Counted from the first letter of the stretch, positions 23,047 to 34,439 are shown. The stretch: DNA of 64,000 nt from Dermatemys mawii (GCA_007922305.1 ML677335.1:20829933-20893932); one strand, 5' to 3'. Program-made: numbers and translations. The notes: generated by a model from the letters alone, not told the origin.

Positions 23047-23440
23047 AGGGGAGATTAGGATCTCTGTTTTAATCATGTTGATCTTGAGCTGATCTAGACC
23101 ATCCATAAGAAGATGTCAGAGGGACAACAATTTTAATCTGGACAGAAGGAGACAGGTCTGGAGGACAGAAATACATCTGTAAATCATCAGCATAGAGATA
23201 GTAGTTGAATTTGTGTTTATGAATGAGATTACTCAGAGACAAGATGTAGAGGGAGACGAGAAGGGGAGCAAGGACAGAATCTCATGGAACTCCCTCATCC
23301 TCCCAAAGTTGGAGAAGGGCTAAGGAGGATCCTCCAAAGGACAAGATATTGAAGGAAAAATCTGAGATATAGAAGGAGAACCAGGTGAGGACAGAGTCAG
23401 GGAAGCCCAAGGAAGACAAGATTTAAAGAGGAGGAGCCCA
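22195..23440 (-). mobile_element. L2-type LINE fossil with reverse transcriptase remnant (minus)
   Basis: Translating the minus strand around 23290-23170 gives the reverse transcriptase motif VP*DSVLAPLL followed about 30 residues on by YYLYADDLQMYF, the YADD catalytic box of L2/CR1-clade LINEs. The usual Q-G after VP is replaced by a stop and D, and further stops and frameshifts follow, so it is dead. Next comes a QLKINMIKTEILISP remnant, then the (GT)n tract. The 3' end lies leftwards: GATTGTAAGCTCTTCAGAG and the AATACAAATAATAAATA tail near 22215. The domestic role of such LINEs is retrotransposition; they also mobilise MIR-type SINEs like those at 8130 and 14729. Confidence 0.85.
22941..23045. 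repeat. (GT)n microsatellite with a 10-bp assembly gap
   Basis: Pure GT/TG dinucleotides flank N10 at 22987-22996. The gap is a placeholder, so the true length is unknown. The tract sits inside the L2-type LINE fossil, where the related element sequence would be GT-rich, which probably seeded the expansion. An apparent open frame across it (poly Cys-Val or Thr-His) is an artefact. Confidence 0.98.
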
Positions 23441-23441
23441 G

Positions 23442-23562
23442 TCAACTTAAGTATTTAAATACATGCTTTATTTTAAGCACCTGAGTACTACCCCCAACAT
23501 CAGTGGGAGTAGTCATATACTTAAAATAAGCCAGGCGCTTAAGTACCTTGCTGAATCAAGGT
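23442..23562. repeat. Foldback MITE remnant
   Basis: Left half ACTTAAGTATTTAAATACAT, TATTTTAAGCACCTGAGTAC; right half GGGAGTAGTCATATACTTAA, AATAAGCCAGGCGCTTAAGT. The halves are imperfect reverse complements around CCCCAACATCAGTGGG, a palindrome of about 110 bp. Probably a short hAT-derived palindromic element; no duplication seen. Confidence 0.55.
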
Positions 23563-24521
23563 CAGTATGAGAAACAGCATTTGTCTTTGGGGGTTGGGGT
23601 TCAGGGAAAGAGTACATAGAATATACAGACATTAAGGTCCCAGTCCAGTACTTGAAAAGAACCATATCAGGATCTAAAACCAAAATTTGTCCTCTGATAC
23701 ACACTGAAATAAATGGGAGATGCACATGTGCGTCAAAGGGCAGAACTTAGCTCTTTAACTTAAACATTTAAAACCAAACTGAGCAAAATGCTTGGAAAAA
23801 GAAATTATCCTATACTGCCAGGAAGATGGACTAGGAGATTTAATAGCGTACTTGGACATTTTAACTACTATGATTCCATGAGTATGCAAAAATAGCTCAC
23901 TGTTTCTCCAATGGATTTTTTTACTTTGAATTAAAATTACAAGGCATCTGAAGAAAAACACCTATAACCCCCAAGACTTCCAAGATGCAGATTTATTGTA
24001 GTAATAACCTTCAGAAATTACTACCATTATAAAGGTGCTCTTTTCAGTGGCTGTTTATGTTTACTCTTTGGGTAAATGCCAGGTGTAAGGCAAACACAGA
24101 CAGATTGCACTTAATAGAAAATGCACTTAATTTTACCATCACCATTCTCTGTCTACTCTTCCCCCAAAGTTGCATAGTTTACTCTAAATTAAAGACACAA
24201 ATTCTGTCCTCCAATGCATCAAGTCAAACCAAACTAATCTCAAGCCTGATTTCACTAAGGTTACAGGGATGTGAATGAGGAAGAATGTGGCCATATACTG
24301 AAACTAGTCCTAGAAGGAACATATAACTAGTTTTCCATCTATTATTCAAAATAAATTATATATGAGTATAATGACATTAGCTGAGGAATGCTACATGGTT
24401 TTTGATTCATTAAAGCCCTTACAGATGGCAATATATTCATGAATACTATATACTGCTTTTACAAATATAGGGCATATATTTTCAAATCTATCACACAATT
24501 CCTAATAATATTAATGGTAGT
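23563..24521. other. Non-coding stretch, nothing recognised
   Basis: No gene, RNA or clear repeat. Confidence 0.5.
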
Positions 24522-24536
24522 TACACACACACACAC
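24522..24536. repeat. Short (AC)n tract
   Basis: About seven AC units. Confidence 0.9.
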
Positions 24537-24614
24537 AAAATAAACCTCATAGAGACTTTAGCTTTTATATAAATATAGGCAGACAGATCAGATACCTGTT
24601 ACACAGTATCTTGA

Positions 24615-24714
24615 TGTCCATGGGTCTGATCCAGCTTCCATTCATGGGGCAAAACCTAGGCCATATTGACTGTAGTGGCAGTTTTGCCACTGACTTCAAT
24701 GGGGCTAAGATTTT
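24615..24714. repeat. Decayed foldback MITE (TTCAATGGGGC centre)
   Basis: GATCCAGCTTCCATTCATGG and GGCAAAACC on the left are matched on the right by AGTTTTGCC and TTCAATGGGGCTAAGATTTT in approximate inverse order. One of several copies in the window. Confidence 0.4.
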
Positions 24715-24717
24715 CCT

Positions 24718-25180
24718 CATAGATTTTAAAACCAGAAAGGTCCATTATGATCTATTCTTCACTCTGGACACGGAACTTTACTCTGTCTTTCCTGCATCAG
24801 GCTCATAACATCTGGTTGAGTTAGAACATATCTTTTAGAAAGACATCTAACCTTGAGTTAAACACTTCACATAATGGAAAATCTACCACATCCCTTAGTA
24901 AATTGTTTCAATGGTTAATTATTTTTACTGTTAAAATTGTGTCTTATTTCTAGTCTGAATTTGTGTAGTTTGAGTTTCCACTCATTTGATCTGTTATGTC
25001 TTTGTCTGCTGTATTAAAGACCTGTCTACTAAAGGAAATTATCTCCCCACATAAGTATTTATAGGCTGTGATCATATCACCTTCTCCAGGATAAACACTT
25101 GAGATTAAGCTCCTTAAATCTCTTTCTATAAAACAGGTTTTCCAGAACTTGAATCATTCTTGTCTTTCCATAGAACTTAG
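24718..25180 (-). mobile_element. CR1 LINE 3' region, older subfamily (minus)
   Basis: The plus strand shows the complement of a CR1 3' region in the expected order: ATAGATTTTAAAACCAGAAA, GGTCCATTATGATCTA, AAGACATCTAACCTTGAGTT, TTGTTTCAATGGTTAATTA, TTTGTGTAGTTTGAGTTTCC, GTGATCATATCACCTTCTC and CTGAATCATTCTT-like words near 25150. Divergence is high and there is no coding potential. It belongs to a different CR1 subfamily from the copies at 2797 and 39845. Confidence 0.85.
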
Positions 25181-25235
25181 TGGCAGCTGGATCAGGCCAT
25201 AAATGGTATTAGGCAGTGATTTTAAAGTACAATAA

Positions 25236-25494
25236 AGCTGAGTCCATGGGTGAAAGTACAGGCTGGTACAGTGTACTGGTAAGAACTCGGCCGTACCAGC
25301 CCATATTCACCCCCATATTAAAGTGCTGCTGCAAAGGGAACAGGCACTTACCAATATGGGGTGGGCCGGGGCCAGCTCTGACTCCGCCAGCTCCACCCCT
25401 TCTGCCTGAGGCCGCGCCGCTTCCTGGGGACAAAGTGCCCCAGCCTGGCCTCATACTGGTAAGTGCCTATAGTTACTTTCACCCTAGCTGAGTC
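25236..25494. mobile_element. MITE with 9-bp target duplication (hAT-like)
   Basis: The direct repeat AGCTGAGTC at 25236-25244 and 25486-25494 brackets a 241-bp element. Its ends are CATGGGTGAAAGTAC and GTTACTTTCACCCT, giving an inverted repeat GGGTGAAAGTA. It is GC-rich inside (GGGCCGGGGCCAGCTC). An 8- to 9-bp duplication suits hAT (8) or Mutator-like (9) elements. No transposase is encoded. Confidence 0.8.
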
Positions 25495-26513
25495 ACCAAT
25501 ATTTTAACATTATTTCTAGGGAAGAACAAACTGTGTTATAGAATAAAATAGATATAAACTATAAAACCATGAAGCTTATAGATCATAATTTGGACACTGT
25601 CAATTGTTTAATGCTTTTAAATTTGACTGGATTCAAATTTTTTAGAAACAGTAAGAAAAGCTTTACATATATTGCTTCAAGCCTATTTTGAAATGCTTGC
25701 TAAATATACTTCCACATTTTCTTTCCCTTCTAAACTAAGACTATTCTTTCACCGTATGGCAAAACAGCACACATGAACCTACAGTAATTGACATTCTGAT
25801 CATCAAAAATTAACTAATTCTTTTTTTTGGAAGAAAACATGCATAAAAGCCAACTATTTCCCATATATACCTTGTAATGGTAACATCTTAAAATGGAATA
25901 TTAGGTTTTAGAATTCAAGTTCAATATAACCTACAAATTAGTCTTAAGTAGGTAAATTTTAACAGCACCAGGTGTCTGTGACTGGGATGTTTAATATTTT
26001 GAAATTTACAATTTTAAACACAAATTTTAATAGTATATTTGCCTTGACTGTGCTGTGAAATAATACTCTGTAATTCTATCAATACTCCCCTCTCCTTATA
26101 TAAAGTGGAACAAAACCCAGGATGCTCCCCACTCCCTGGTAACTTGTACAACTCCATCAGAGGTTAGAGTTAAACAGGAAAGAAGGAGGTATGTTGGAGC
26201 AAGAGGGGCACAGCCAGGGAGCAGCCACTGTTGATGGCATGCTTCCCTTAGGATTTGGTGGTCATAAATTAATGGTCCATCATAAACATGGTCATAAATT
26301 AATGCTGGTCCTAACAGCTCTGATTTCTCTCTCCACCACTTCCTTGACTATTCTCTCTAACTACTCAACCTAAGTTCTTCCGTATGCTTTCTAAGGACCC
26401 ATTTTGCACTGCAATACCTGCAATAAATCAGTCAGCATATTATGCCAAAGTGAAGGACAGTGAGGAAAGTCAATATATACAGTGATTTATGAAAATACAG
26501 AGCTGTGTAGCTT
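25495..26513. other. AT-rich non-coding stretch, nothing recognised
   Basis: No gene or clear repeat seen. Confidence 0.5.
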
Positions 26514-26938
26514 TTGTAGTGCTGGGGAATAGGGCAAGGGAGCTGGGGGACTCCAGCCTAGTAAAACCCCCAGGCTGCAGAAGGTACTGAAGCTACAGAG
26601 GTGCAGCCCAAAGATAGGCAGAGGCAGCTGGTCCAAACCCCTTGCCAATGATGAGTGGCCATTACAGACTGCAGTTTGCCCCGCTGAGCGGGGGGTAGAT
26701 GACAACTGGCAGTAGCCACTGAGGCAAGGTGGGATTAGAGGGTTGGGTGTTCCCCTGGCAGACCCAGTGTGTAGGGGAACTTCCCGGGGCAGGACCCCAA
26801 GGCAAAGGGGTACTGGATTTTGGGAGGAACATGGAGCCCAGCAGCAGGTGAGACAGTGGCCATCAGGAGGCGCTCCAGAGCTGAAAAGAGCTAATTCCCC
26901 AGGTACCAGCTGTGCCAGTGAGCCTTCGCTTTGCTACA
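26514..26938 (+). mobile_element. LTR-like segment, plus copy of the 3910-4570 family
   Basis: It aligns with the minus strand of 3910-4570 over GCTGGGGAATAGGGCAAGG, CCATTACAGACTGCAGT, CACTGAGGCAAGGTGGG and GAGCTAATTCCCCAGG. It ends TTTGCTACA. Compared with the other copy it lacks the 5' (U3) portion with CCAAT and TATA-like motifs, so it is 5'-truncated. Frames within are repeat shadows. Confidence 0.6.
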
Positions 26939-26956
26939 TGTGGTGGAGAATGTGGG
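26939..26956 (+). promoter_or_regulatory. Possible retroelement primer-binding site
   Basis: Directly after the LTR end CTACA lies TG then TGGTGGAGAATGTGGGC. A TGG start 2 bp beyond an LTR CA end is what a tRNA 3'-CCA primer would need. The cognate tRNA was not identified, so this is tentative. Confidence 0.35.
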
Positions 26957-27330
26957 CATAGGTGGTCCACCTCTGATGCAAGGGGCAAGGACAAGACTGG
27001 GTCTATTGCCTGAAAGAGAAGGAGACAATGGACCCAGCATATACAGAGGTTTTCTTTGCTGATGGCTCTTGTGCCATCTCTGGCTGATCTCCGGTGCCAA
27101 GGCCCTGACAGAAGGGGACTGACGGAACACAGGAGAGGTGTGAGACCTTGCTCCATGTGGTCTGGGAGAACTGGGAGAGACAGTGAAGTTACAGTGGGCC
27201 TTGCAGGCAGAGTTGGGGCAGCTAGCAGAGGAGCAGCAGTCCCTGGTAACAGCTCTGGTGGAAAGATAGTTACAGTATAGCTCTACTGTGTTCTTGACAG
27301 CTCCTGGGGGCAGAGTTAAGGTACACACCA
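26957..27330 (+). pseudogene. Possible LTR-retrotransposon internal (gag-like) remnant
   Basis: Following the LTR and putative primer site, one frame near 27200-27265 reads a short heptad-like stretch (LQAELGQLAEEQQSLVTALVE), as in the N-terminal coiled coils of some gag proteins. There is no capsid or zinc-knuckle motif, no protease or polymerase downstream, and the frame is closed on both sides. This is a suggestion from position and composition only. Confidence 0.3.
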
Positions 27331-28570
27331 ATGAGGCCCTGAAACCTCAACTCAGTATTTCAGAGTTTTAAAGATAGGTTCTTTCAACATTCTGGAAGGG
27401 TTCAAGACACTGCTGGTGAATCTTAATTCTGTGTTAATGAAGTTTTTTAGGCAATGAATAATGACATTAATTGTGGTGACTAGGAGAGGAAGGGCTCTTG
27501 AGAATGCAGTAGACAGCATCACTTATTAAAGTTCAACAAGTAAACAGCACTGAGATAATGACTGAATAAAATGAGTTGGTCTAGCTGTGGTAGAAATTAA
27601 GTGTTGCTGAGACTTTGCTACCTTTTGTTGCATTAAATTATCAGTTAAGTCTGATTGTAGAGTCTTTGTTACTGGTAATATCAGAGGAAACAGAAAGAAC
27701 GCTACTTGGTTTTCAGATCACAGACTGAGTGTGCAGCACTGGCAGTGAAGGTAAATTATCTTTTGATTTGTAAACTGGGCAATGTTGCTGTACAAGTCAT
27801 TGAGACAAAAATAAACATAGAATCCCATAGCAACACTTCTGCAGCATCCAGAATTTTTATCAAATCCTAGACTGCCATAAACATATTTGATGTCGAAATG
27901 CACAGGTACAAACAGAAGTCAGAAAAGCAATTGCACCCCTTTTCAAAACACAAGCTAGAGCAAGCAGCTTACATGTACTTAAAGTAAACTGATCAGCACT
28001 CGCTATTTCAGCCACAATTCAAAATGCTTTAAATGTCACCAGCGTGATTAATGCAAATGAAAAAGATGGCCTGATCTCAGGCTAAGGGAGCTCTGGACTT
28101 ATTATACCAACTGATGCTAATATAAAATCAAGTTGAATACCTGTCACATATAATCTACAGAATTATTTTAGTAAACAAAGTATTTTGTACATGACTTGCC
28201 ACTGCTTTGACAACGTTTTACATTTATATCCCCTTTTAACCTGAAGGATCCCAAACTGTTTCACAATCTTTGGGCCAGATTTTGATCCCAATTGCAGTGG
28301 GGTAACTGAGCTCAGAATCCTGACAGACACATACACAGCACTCCACTGAAATGGTGAAATCCCCCGGGAGCTTCCAAGAACACAAGACATGTGTGGATAC
28401 TACATTTTTGATTCTCGTTATTTTTCGTGTTTCTCTGCAAAAGTAAAAGTGCCAAAGAACTACAAAAAGCCTTTCTTATATTAATGGATGAACTGGAAAT
28501 AGGAAGAATGGAAAATGCCATGAGAAAGCTTTTTCTTGCATTATTTCTAGCTTAGTTTGGAAAAACCCAA
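27331..28570. other. AT-rich non-coding stretch
   Basis: No gene recognised. TTTGGGCCAGATTTTGATCC near 28269 begins a decayed foldback repeat. Confidence 0.5.
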
Positions 28571-28660
28571 GGATCCTGATTCTGATCTCACATCAGTGTA
28601 AATTACATGTTAGATCCACTGAAGTCAATGAAATTACACTGGAGCAAACTCGGTATAGTA
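28571..28660. repeat. Foldback MITE remnant (GAAGTCAATG centre)
   Basis: GGATCCTGATTCTGATCTC, then CATCAGTGTAAATTACATG, CCACTGAAGTCAATG and AAATTACACTGG: the GTGTAAATTAC and AATTACACTGG arms are inverted around the centre. This is the clearest member of the CATTGACTTCAATGG-centred group in the window. Confidence 0.6.
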
Positions 28661-31600
28661 CTATCAGGAACAGCCCTAGAGACAGGAACACTGAACAAAG
28701 ATTCAATCTTTGGAATGTTTATCCAAGTCACAAGAAACATGGAACCTGTGCATAACATAGCACTACTTAAATCTTTCACAGCTGCACATAAATCCTTGCA
28801 GGTAGCTAAAACATTTTCCTCTGCACATGTATCAATACCAGCAGAAACCTCCAATTATTATTAACTGGAAGATCCACTTAGTGGAGAATAAGTCACTTAG
28901 GCTCTGAGATGTGCTAGTGATCCAGGTTAGGTTAAGGTTCAACAGCTGAGATTGAGCCGAGCCAAGCCAAGGATCGCATAAATTCAATGGCTTTGAAATC
29001 TTGCAAAATACTCTAGCAAGATTTTGGTTAACACAAGCCAAATCTCTTGAAATTAACCAGCCACAGGATATTTCTTCTATCAGTGCCACATTCCAATCAG
29101 ATTCAGAAAATGGGGCCTTCTGTTTCCAACACAGAACAAATCACAGGAAAAGCAGGGATTCAAATCCAGTCCACACAATCACAGGTCTGAGATATTTGGA
29201 TTTTAAGTTCAGTTCTAGACCCATAACCATTTAGAATCATGGTTAGCAATGTTAAGAACCTTGTGCTTTTTTCATAACACTCACATATTCAGATGGCAAT
29301 TGTAAATCAAATGTTCTTTGTTGTAAGCATTAAGGAAACCAATAAAGGAGAATGAAATGAAGCTGAAAATTAGGGCTCTATACAAAGATCCAAAAATATT
29401 CAAATAATGATTATACAGAAGCCTGTTAGCCTTCTTAAGCTAGTGTCCTCTCTAGTGGAAATTATATATGGTAGGAATTTCCACTCTGACTTCTACCCCT
29501 AACTCTGATCACTACCCTATGCTTCCATGAACATAGGGAATCTTATGCTAGTAGATCTTGCCCAGGGAGTTTGTGGGCAAGAGAGAACATATTTCAGTGA
29601 GCTTAGGAGGTAGGAAAGGAGAAGCTGCTGCTTTATAGGCCATTTTCTTCCTCAAAAGTGGTAGATGTACTAATGGATATTCACACCAAAGTTCAAGCAT
29701 TGACTGTGACTCTGCAATGCACAAAGAAGAGAGGATGTAATAGCTGCAGTACAGAAGGTAGCGCCTTCACTGGGAGTTCTCTATGCTATTGATCTATTCA
29801 GTGGGGTGCTGCAGATTCCCATTCTGATTTTTCTTCTGGTCTTTATGGATGAATGGAGCTGGTAAACTGACCAGGAGGAAAGGGGGAAAATTAATATACA
29901 TTTTAAATCGTTAAAGAAAACTGTCCTTTTTTCCTGGACTGCAATACCAATTAAATATGTTATATGTCAATATTAGTTATACATAGAAAGGGGAAATTGG
30001 CTAAGTCAATCATGAGTGGAGCTAAGCATCAACAAAACTGGTGACTAGCTCCTTGGCAAATCTGTTAAGTCAAGACTTACTATGAATTTCTTTAAGAAAT
30101 AAGGCTCCAGGGAAACATTGGGCTCTTGTTAAGATTTGAACTCATTTATGGTGGCTCATTCCACTTATTTTTAACAGAACTTTAAATCAAATAGTATTAT
30201 TTTGTTACAGAATACCATCTGGGCCAGGGCAAGAGTTATTGTGAGCATGAGAGGGCACAAATTTCCCTTATATATGATCCACCTGATTGCCCTATACATC
30301 AGCATTTATATCTGATGGCGCCAGGAGCCTTCCTCGTCAAGCAGAAGGATAAGGGGAATTGATCCTACTTCCTCTCTGCATGCGTGAATGGGAGCTGCCT
30401 AACTCAGGCCTCTATCAGAATGTACAGTACCTTGATGGAGTGATCAAAAGAGCTGTGTTGGGTCCACCCACTCTTCCCTTTCAGTGCTTCTTTCCTCAGT
30501 AGTCTCAAGGGCAAAGAGAAAAAATCCTTGTCATATCCCCCTGATGTTCACTGTACCCATGGCTCAAGCAGAGAGAGAAAAAGATAGCTAGCTTCTGCAC
30601 TTCCTCTGGGATAGATTAGATAAATACAGTGTTGTGAACCTGAACACTATACATTCTGTGCTTTCACTTGACTATTCCTGCCACAAATGGAGCACTAGGA
30701 CACTCTTTTTTAGCATTAAATGAAAGACTAATAGAGATGTACAAGTGTTAGAATATTCTTTTCCAAAGAGCAAAATTAACTGACACACAGAACTGGGTTG
30801 TGTCATTGAGGAAAGGAAGATTCTGTCAGTGAACAAATAATCATCCAGATATATTTGACAGTACAATTTTAAGTTGTTTTTTTCCATTCTTGTTAATTCT
30901 TTTTATCTGATCATTGCTGCACACCAGTGAAGGGCCATTAGTAATCTTAGCATCAGTCATACCTCAATGTGGGAACCATGAAAATCCTCAAACAAGTTCC
31001 TGAAGAGTGAAATCAAGTCTCCAGTAAGATGTTTTCTGACACAATAGTCTATTTAAGTTATTATTTTAAAGGCATCTGGGTGCTATCTAGACCAAGATAG
31101 TGGTATGCTGCCCCATGAAACTCCATCAGTTACATAAGCTTAAAGCCAACAACAATATACACTAATTCAACACCTAAAAACAATCTGAACACCACCACAC
31201 TTTGAAGATTCTTTTCTGTCTAATTAAGTAATGGAAATGCCAGATTAAGTCAATTCAATTACAAGAAATAAAGAACAAAAATATCTGAGAATTAAACATT
31301 AACAGTGAAAATCTGTTAATCCTTCCAAGTGTAAATTGCTTTATAAGTTTCAATATCTGTGTTTATTCCTTTTCTCCACCCCTGAGTGCAACAACTAGCA
31401 GAACAAATCAATTAAAAGATATATTAAGACAAAACAAACTCATGCAATAAATTAATTAGAAATGCTTTTTCCACTGGGCATCCCCTATATTAGATGAGGG
31501 AAGAATGTATTCATTGAGTATTACCTTGAGTTTTGTTCTTAAACTGTGAACAAATCATAAAATTCTGGATCCATACATTATTTGAAAGTAGTTAAGGTCT

Positions 31601-32940
31601 TCAGAAAATAAAATAACAGAATAATAAAATCAACTGATTGTTTCTAACAGTTCATTTCAAATATGTACAATTTGTGCAAAGCTGGTTACTTGCCTAAGTA
31701 AAATGATACTGTTTTTGTTCCTAATTAAATGAATAATGCCATGGAATTAACAAAAGTGCAAACAATTATGAATAATACAGCAATATGAAATTCAGTCAGT
31801 TACATATGTGAACCAGTCATTTTGAAATGGCAGGTTAATAGACATCTATGTTTTCAGATACTAAATTATAACAATTTTGCTTAATGTCAAATATCAAAGT
31901 AAGATCAATCTGAAAGTAAGATAGATGCCACTCTATGCCATGTTGCTCCAACTGCCTAAATGTTCAATAGCTTATATTCCTTCTGGAAAAGTTGTCTAGA
32001 ATTTCAAAGAAAAGGATAACATGTAGGGTTTCTTGAACTGTTGCATAGAATGAAATAAAAATGATATTCTGATACAGAAGTTTATAGATTAAAAAACAAC
32101 AAAACAAGAGAGAACATAAATCTTCATTATAGTCCACATTTTTTTCGAGTAGCTTCTGTATCCATTTCATACCTGTTAAAATTGCATAGGCTTTCTTCCA
32201 TAGGAGAAATGTAAAAAAAAGGGTTTTGACATGATCAGCTGTAGCATGCAGTTACATGTTATAATGAAACCGTTCATTCAACCTCAGTGCCAAATCACAA
32301 ATATACCTCTGTCCAAAACAGCCTACTAACATAAGTGAGATCTTATGTAGATCCTGATTTTCAGTGGTAGAAACACTTTTGATTGTTTGATTAATCCTAA
32401 GATCAGGAATCAATCCCCTGGAGAAAGGTTTCTGAACAACTTTTTCAAGGTGCAAACTATTTTACTGTGTCAACAAAACATGAGAAATTTCAAATGTCAA
32501 TTATCTGACACATACTCAGTATTTCACCTTGGCTGTAGCATCTACAATTACATATGCAGTAGCTGAGTTTATACTTTATACTTAACAATTGAACATGATA
32601 CTTAAGAAGTCACTCACTTAACTGCACTTGTAGTTATCATACATAATGGCATCCAATTATTTGTGTTCAGGTTAATGCCCAAGACCAACATATAAAACTA
32701 AATTTTGCTATTCTCTTTTAACCATTAAGCTCTGCTCCTGAAACACTGTTGAGAATCACTTTATGCATATGAATAGCCACATCGAACCCTAACTGTAAGT
32801 ATTTGAAGGACTGTACCTCAATGTATATTGATATTTTTTGGTTTTTTTCTTTGCTTTTGTACAAGTTTACCTTACACCTGAACAAGGAATACAGAATAAT
32901 AATAAAATAAGAAGTTAAAACATTCTATACAATTGCAGAG
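28661..32940. other. Long AT-rich single-copy-looking stretch
   Basis: About 4.3 kb without recognised repeats or genes, the cleanest such interval here. Frames do not exceed about 85 codons and show no domain. It could be intron, intergenic DNA or, if the minus-strand segment at 32978-33061 is a terminal exon, its 3' UTR and downstream DNA. Confidence 0.5.
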
Positions 32941-32977
32941 TTCTTTTACCTTCAATTATTTCTTAGTAGTAATGCTT

Positions 32978-33061
32978 CTACTGATTGCTTTTCACAAACA
33001 CATCCAAATGGTCCAGAGTCTGAGTTGATTTCTTTTTCCTTGCTGGAAATGAGTTCATGAC
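32978..33061 (-). other. Candidate terminal exon, unidentified gene
   Basis: On the minus strand a T-rich tract ending TTTTTTACATAG abuts GTCATGAACTC. In phase 0 the segment reads 27 codons (VMNSFPARKKKSTQTLDHLD...) to TAG; in another phase it stays open for 35 codons to a TGA. Either could be the C-terminal exon of a protein, or neither. I recognise no family. The acceptor is good, but such sites arise by chance in AT-rich DNA. A smaller candidate exon at 41728-41790 would join in phase 0. Confidence 0.18.
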
Positions 33062-33109
33062 CTATGTAAAAAATAAAAAAAATCAACCTTTAGTTTCTTG
33101 CTTGATCAT

Positions 33110-33560
33110 CTGTGACAGGGTGGAGTATGCCCTGAAGCCTCTCTGCTGAGGCCTTGCAACCTTGTCACACCCTGTAACAGAATAGAGAAGTGGAGAGTGT
33201 CCTAGGAGCTGCCTAGAACAGTGGCATGGGACGCAGCCATTATGAAAAGGGCTGAAGGGAGCAGCCAGTCCAGGCCTAACAGGCCCATATAAAAGGAGCT
33301 GCAGTACACAGCAGAGTTCTATAGCTTCCTGGAGGCAGAGGCGCGTAGATGGTGTGCCTGGCTGTCTGAGGGAACTACAGGACCTTGGACAGGGCAGTGT
33401 TGGCAGAGGCTGTGCAGGAGAAAGGAGAAGCTCCTGCCTAGTTGCTAGGACTCAACCAGGGCAAGGCACTGCAATAAGGGTGGAAAATGAGCTGGGACTG
33501 CAGGGAAGTGGCCCAGGAAAGCATATCAGTAAGGCAGCTTAGTTAAAAGGACACGGCATA
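33110..33560 (+). mobile_element. LTR-like segment with TATA box, first copy
   Basis: It starts TGTGACAGGGTGGAG and contains GCCTAACAGGCCCATATAAA followed by AGGAGCTGCAG and CAGCAGAGTTC. The second segment at 34440-34890 has the same block (CCCAACAGGCCCATATAAGA, AGGGCTGCAGGC, GCAGAGTTCAACAGC) in the same orientation 1.2 kb away. CCAGTCC in place of CCAAT and CATATAAAAGG are a CCAAT/TATA-like core. A short inverted repeat, TGTGACAGGGTG with CACACCCTGTAACA, lies at its left. Confidence 0.55.
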
Positions 33561-33992
33561 TGGCTGTTTTCTTTAGAATCACTGGGCTGGGACCTGCAGT
33601 GGAGGGTGGGCTTGGGTCCGCACCAGCCACTGGGAAAATGGCCTGGTTTTAATGCACCCCAGAAGGGGAACTGAACTCTTTTAGTGGCCCGCCAGGAGAG
33701 CTGGGGCCCAAAAGACCCAATGAGGATGAGGCCCAGGGAAGGAGACATGGAATATGGCTCAATACCAAAACCATGGTCATTTTAAATATTGCTGGACTAA
33801 TTAAGGACTTGAGCCCTTGGAGGGCTGCTGGGAAAGAAAGGCCAACTGAGGGATACTGGGATATTCTCCCTCCCCACCCCCCGTAGAACTCTTTCCCTGG
33901 AACTGTTTTGTATTTCACATTCAGACTCTGTGAGAGTTGGCTGGAAGGCTGAATCACTGAAGACTCCACTGCAGGTCACACTGTGTGCATGT
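33561..33992. repeat. GC-richer interval between LTR-like segments
   Basis: This interval could be the rest of the first LTR or internal sequence. No gag or pol motif is visible; frames up to 106 codons on the minus strand show no domain. Confidence 0.3.
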
Positions 33993-34015
33993 ACACACAC
34001 ACACACACACACACA
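33993..34015. repeat. (AC)n microsatellite
   Basis: About 11 AC units. Confidence 0.95.
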
Positions 34016-34439
34016 AACAAGAGGAATGAGAGGTAAGTACCACCCCATTACACCATCCCAGTACAAAAGGCATTTCTCTCAGCACTCCAAAAGAAACATG
34101 GTGTTTCCTCACTCAACCGTGAGGAAAAAAAATCCTGACTTAGGGTAATTTTCAGTTTTATTCTCCATAGTCTCACAGGGCACCAAAGCAGAAGGAACAG
34201 TGCCATTCTGATTAACACATAGAGGGCTGGATGCTGGAGACATCCAGGGAGTGCACATCCTTTGCAATACATGAATATCTAGTATGCCAGTAGTCAGGAA
34301 TGATGAGGGACAGGGCGTGGCCAGGTTACTGGGAACCAAGGCTACACAGAGGAGCTGTGTAAAGGTCTTGCAGAGGCTATTTCACCTGTTAGATTCCATA
34401 GCCACTCTATGACATAAGGGAAGAGGATTTTTTTTTCTC

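Noticed and set aside
22810..23106. Open frames across the GT repeat (Cys-Val or Thr-His runs) on both strands
   Set aside because: Products of the microsatellite and the N gap. Only the short LINE remnant beside it is meaningful.
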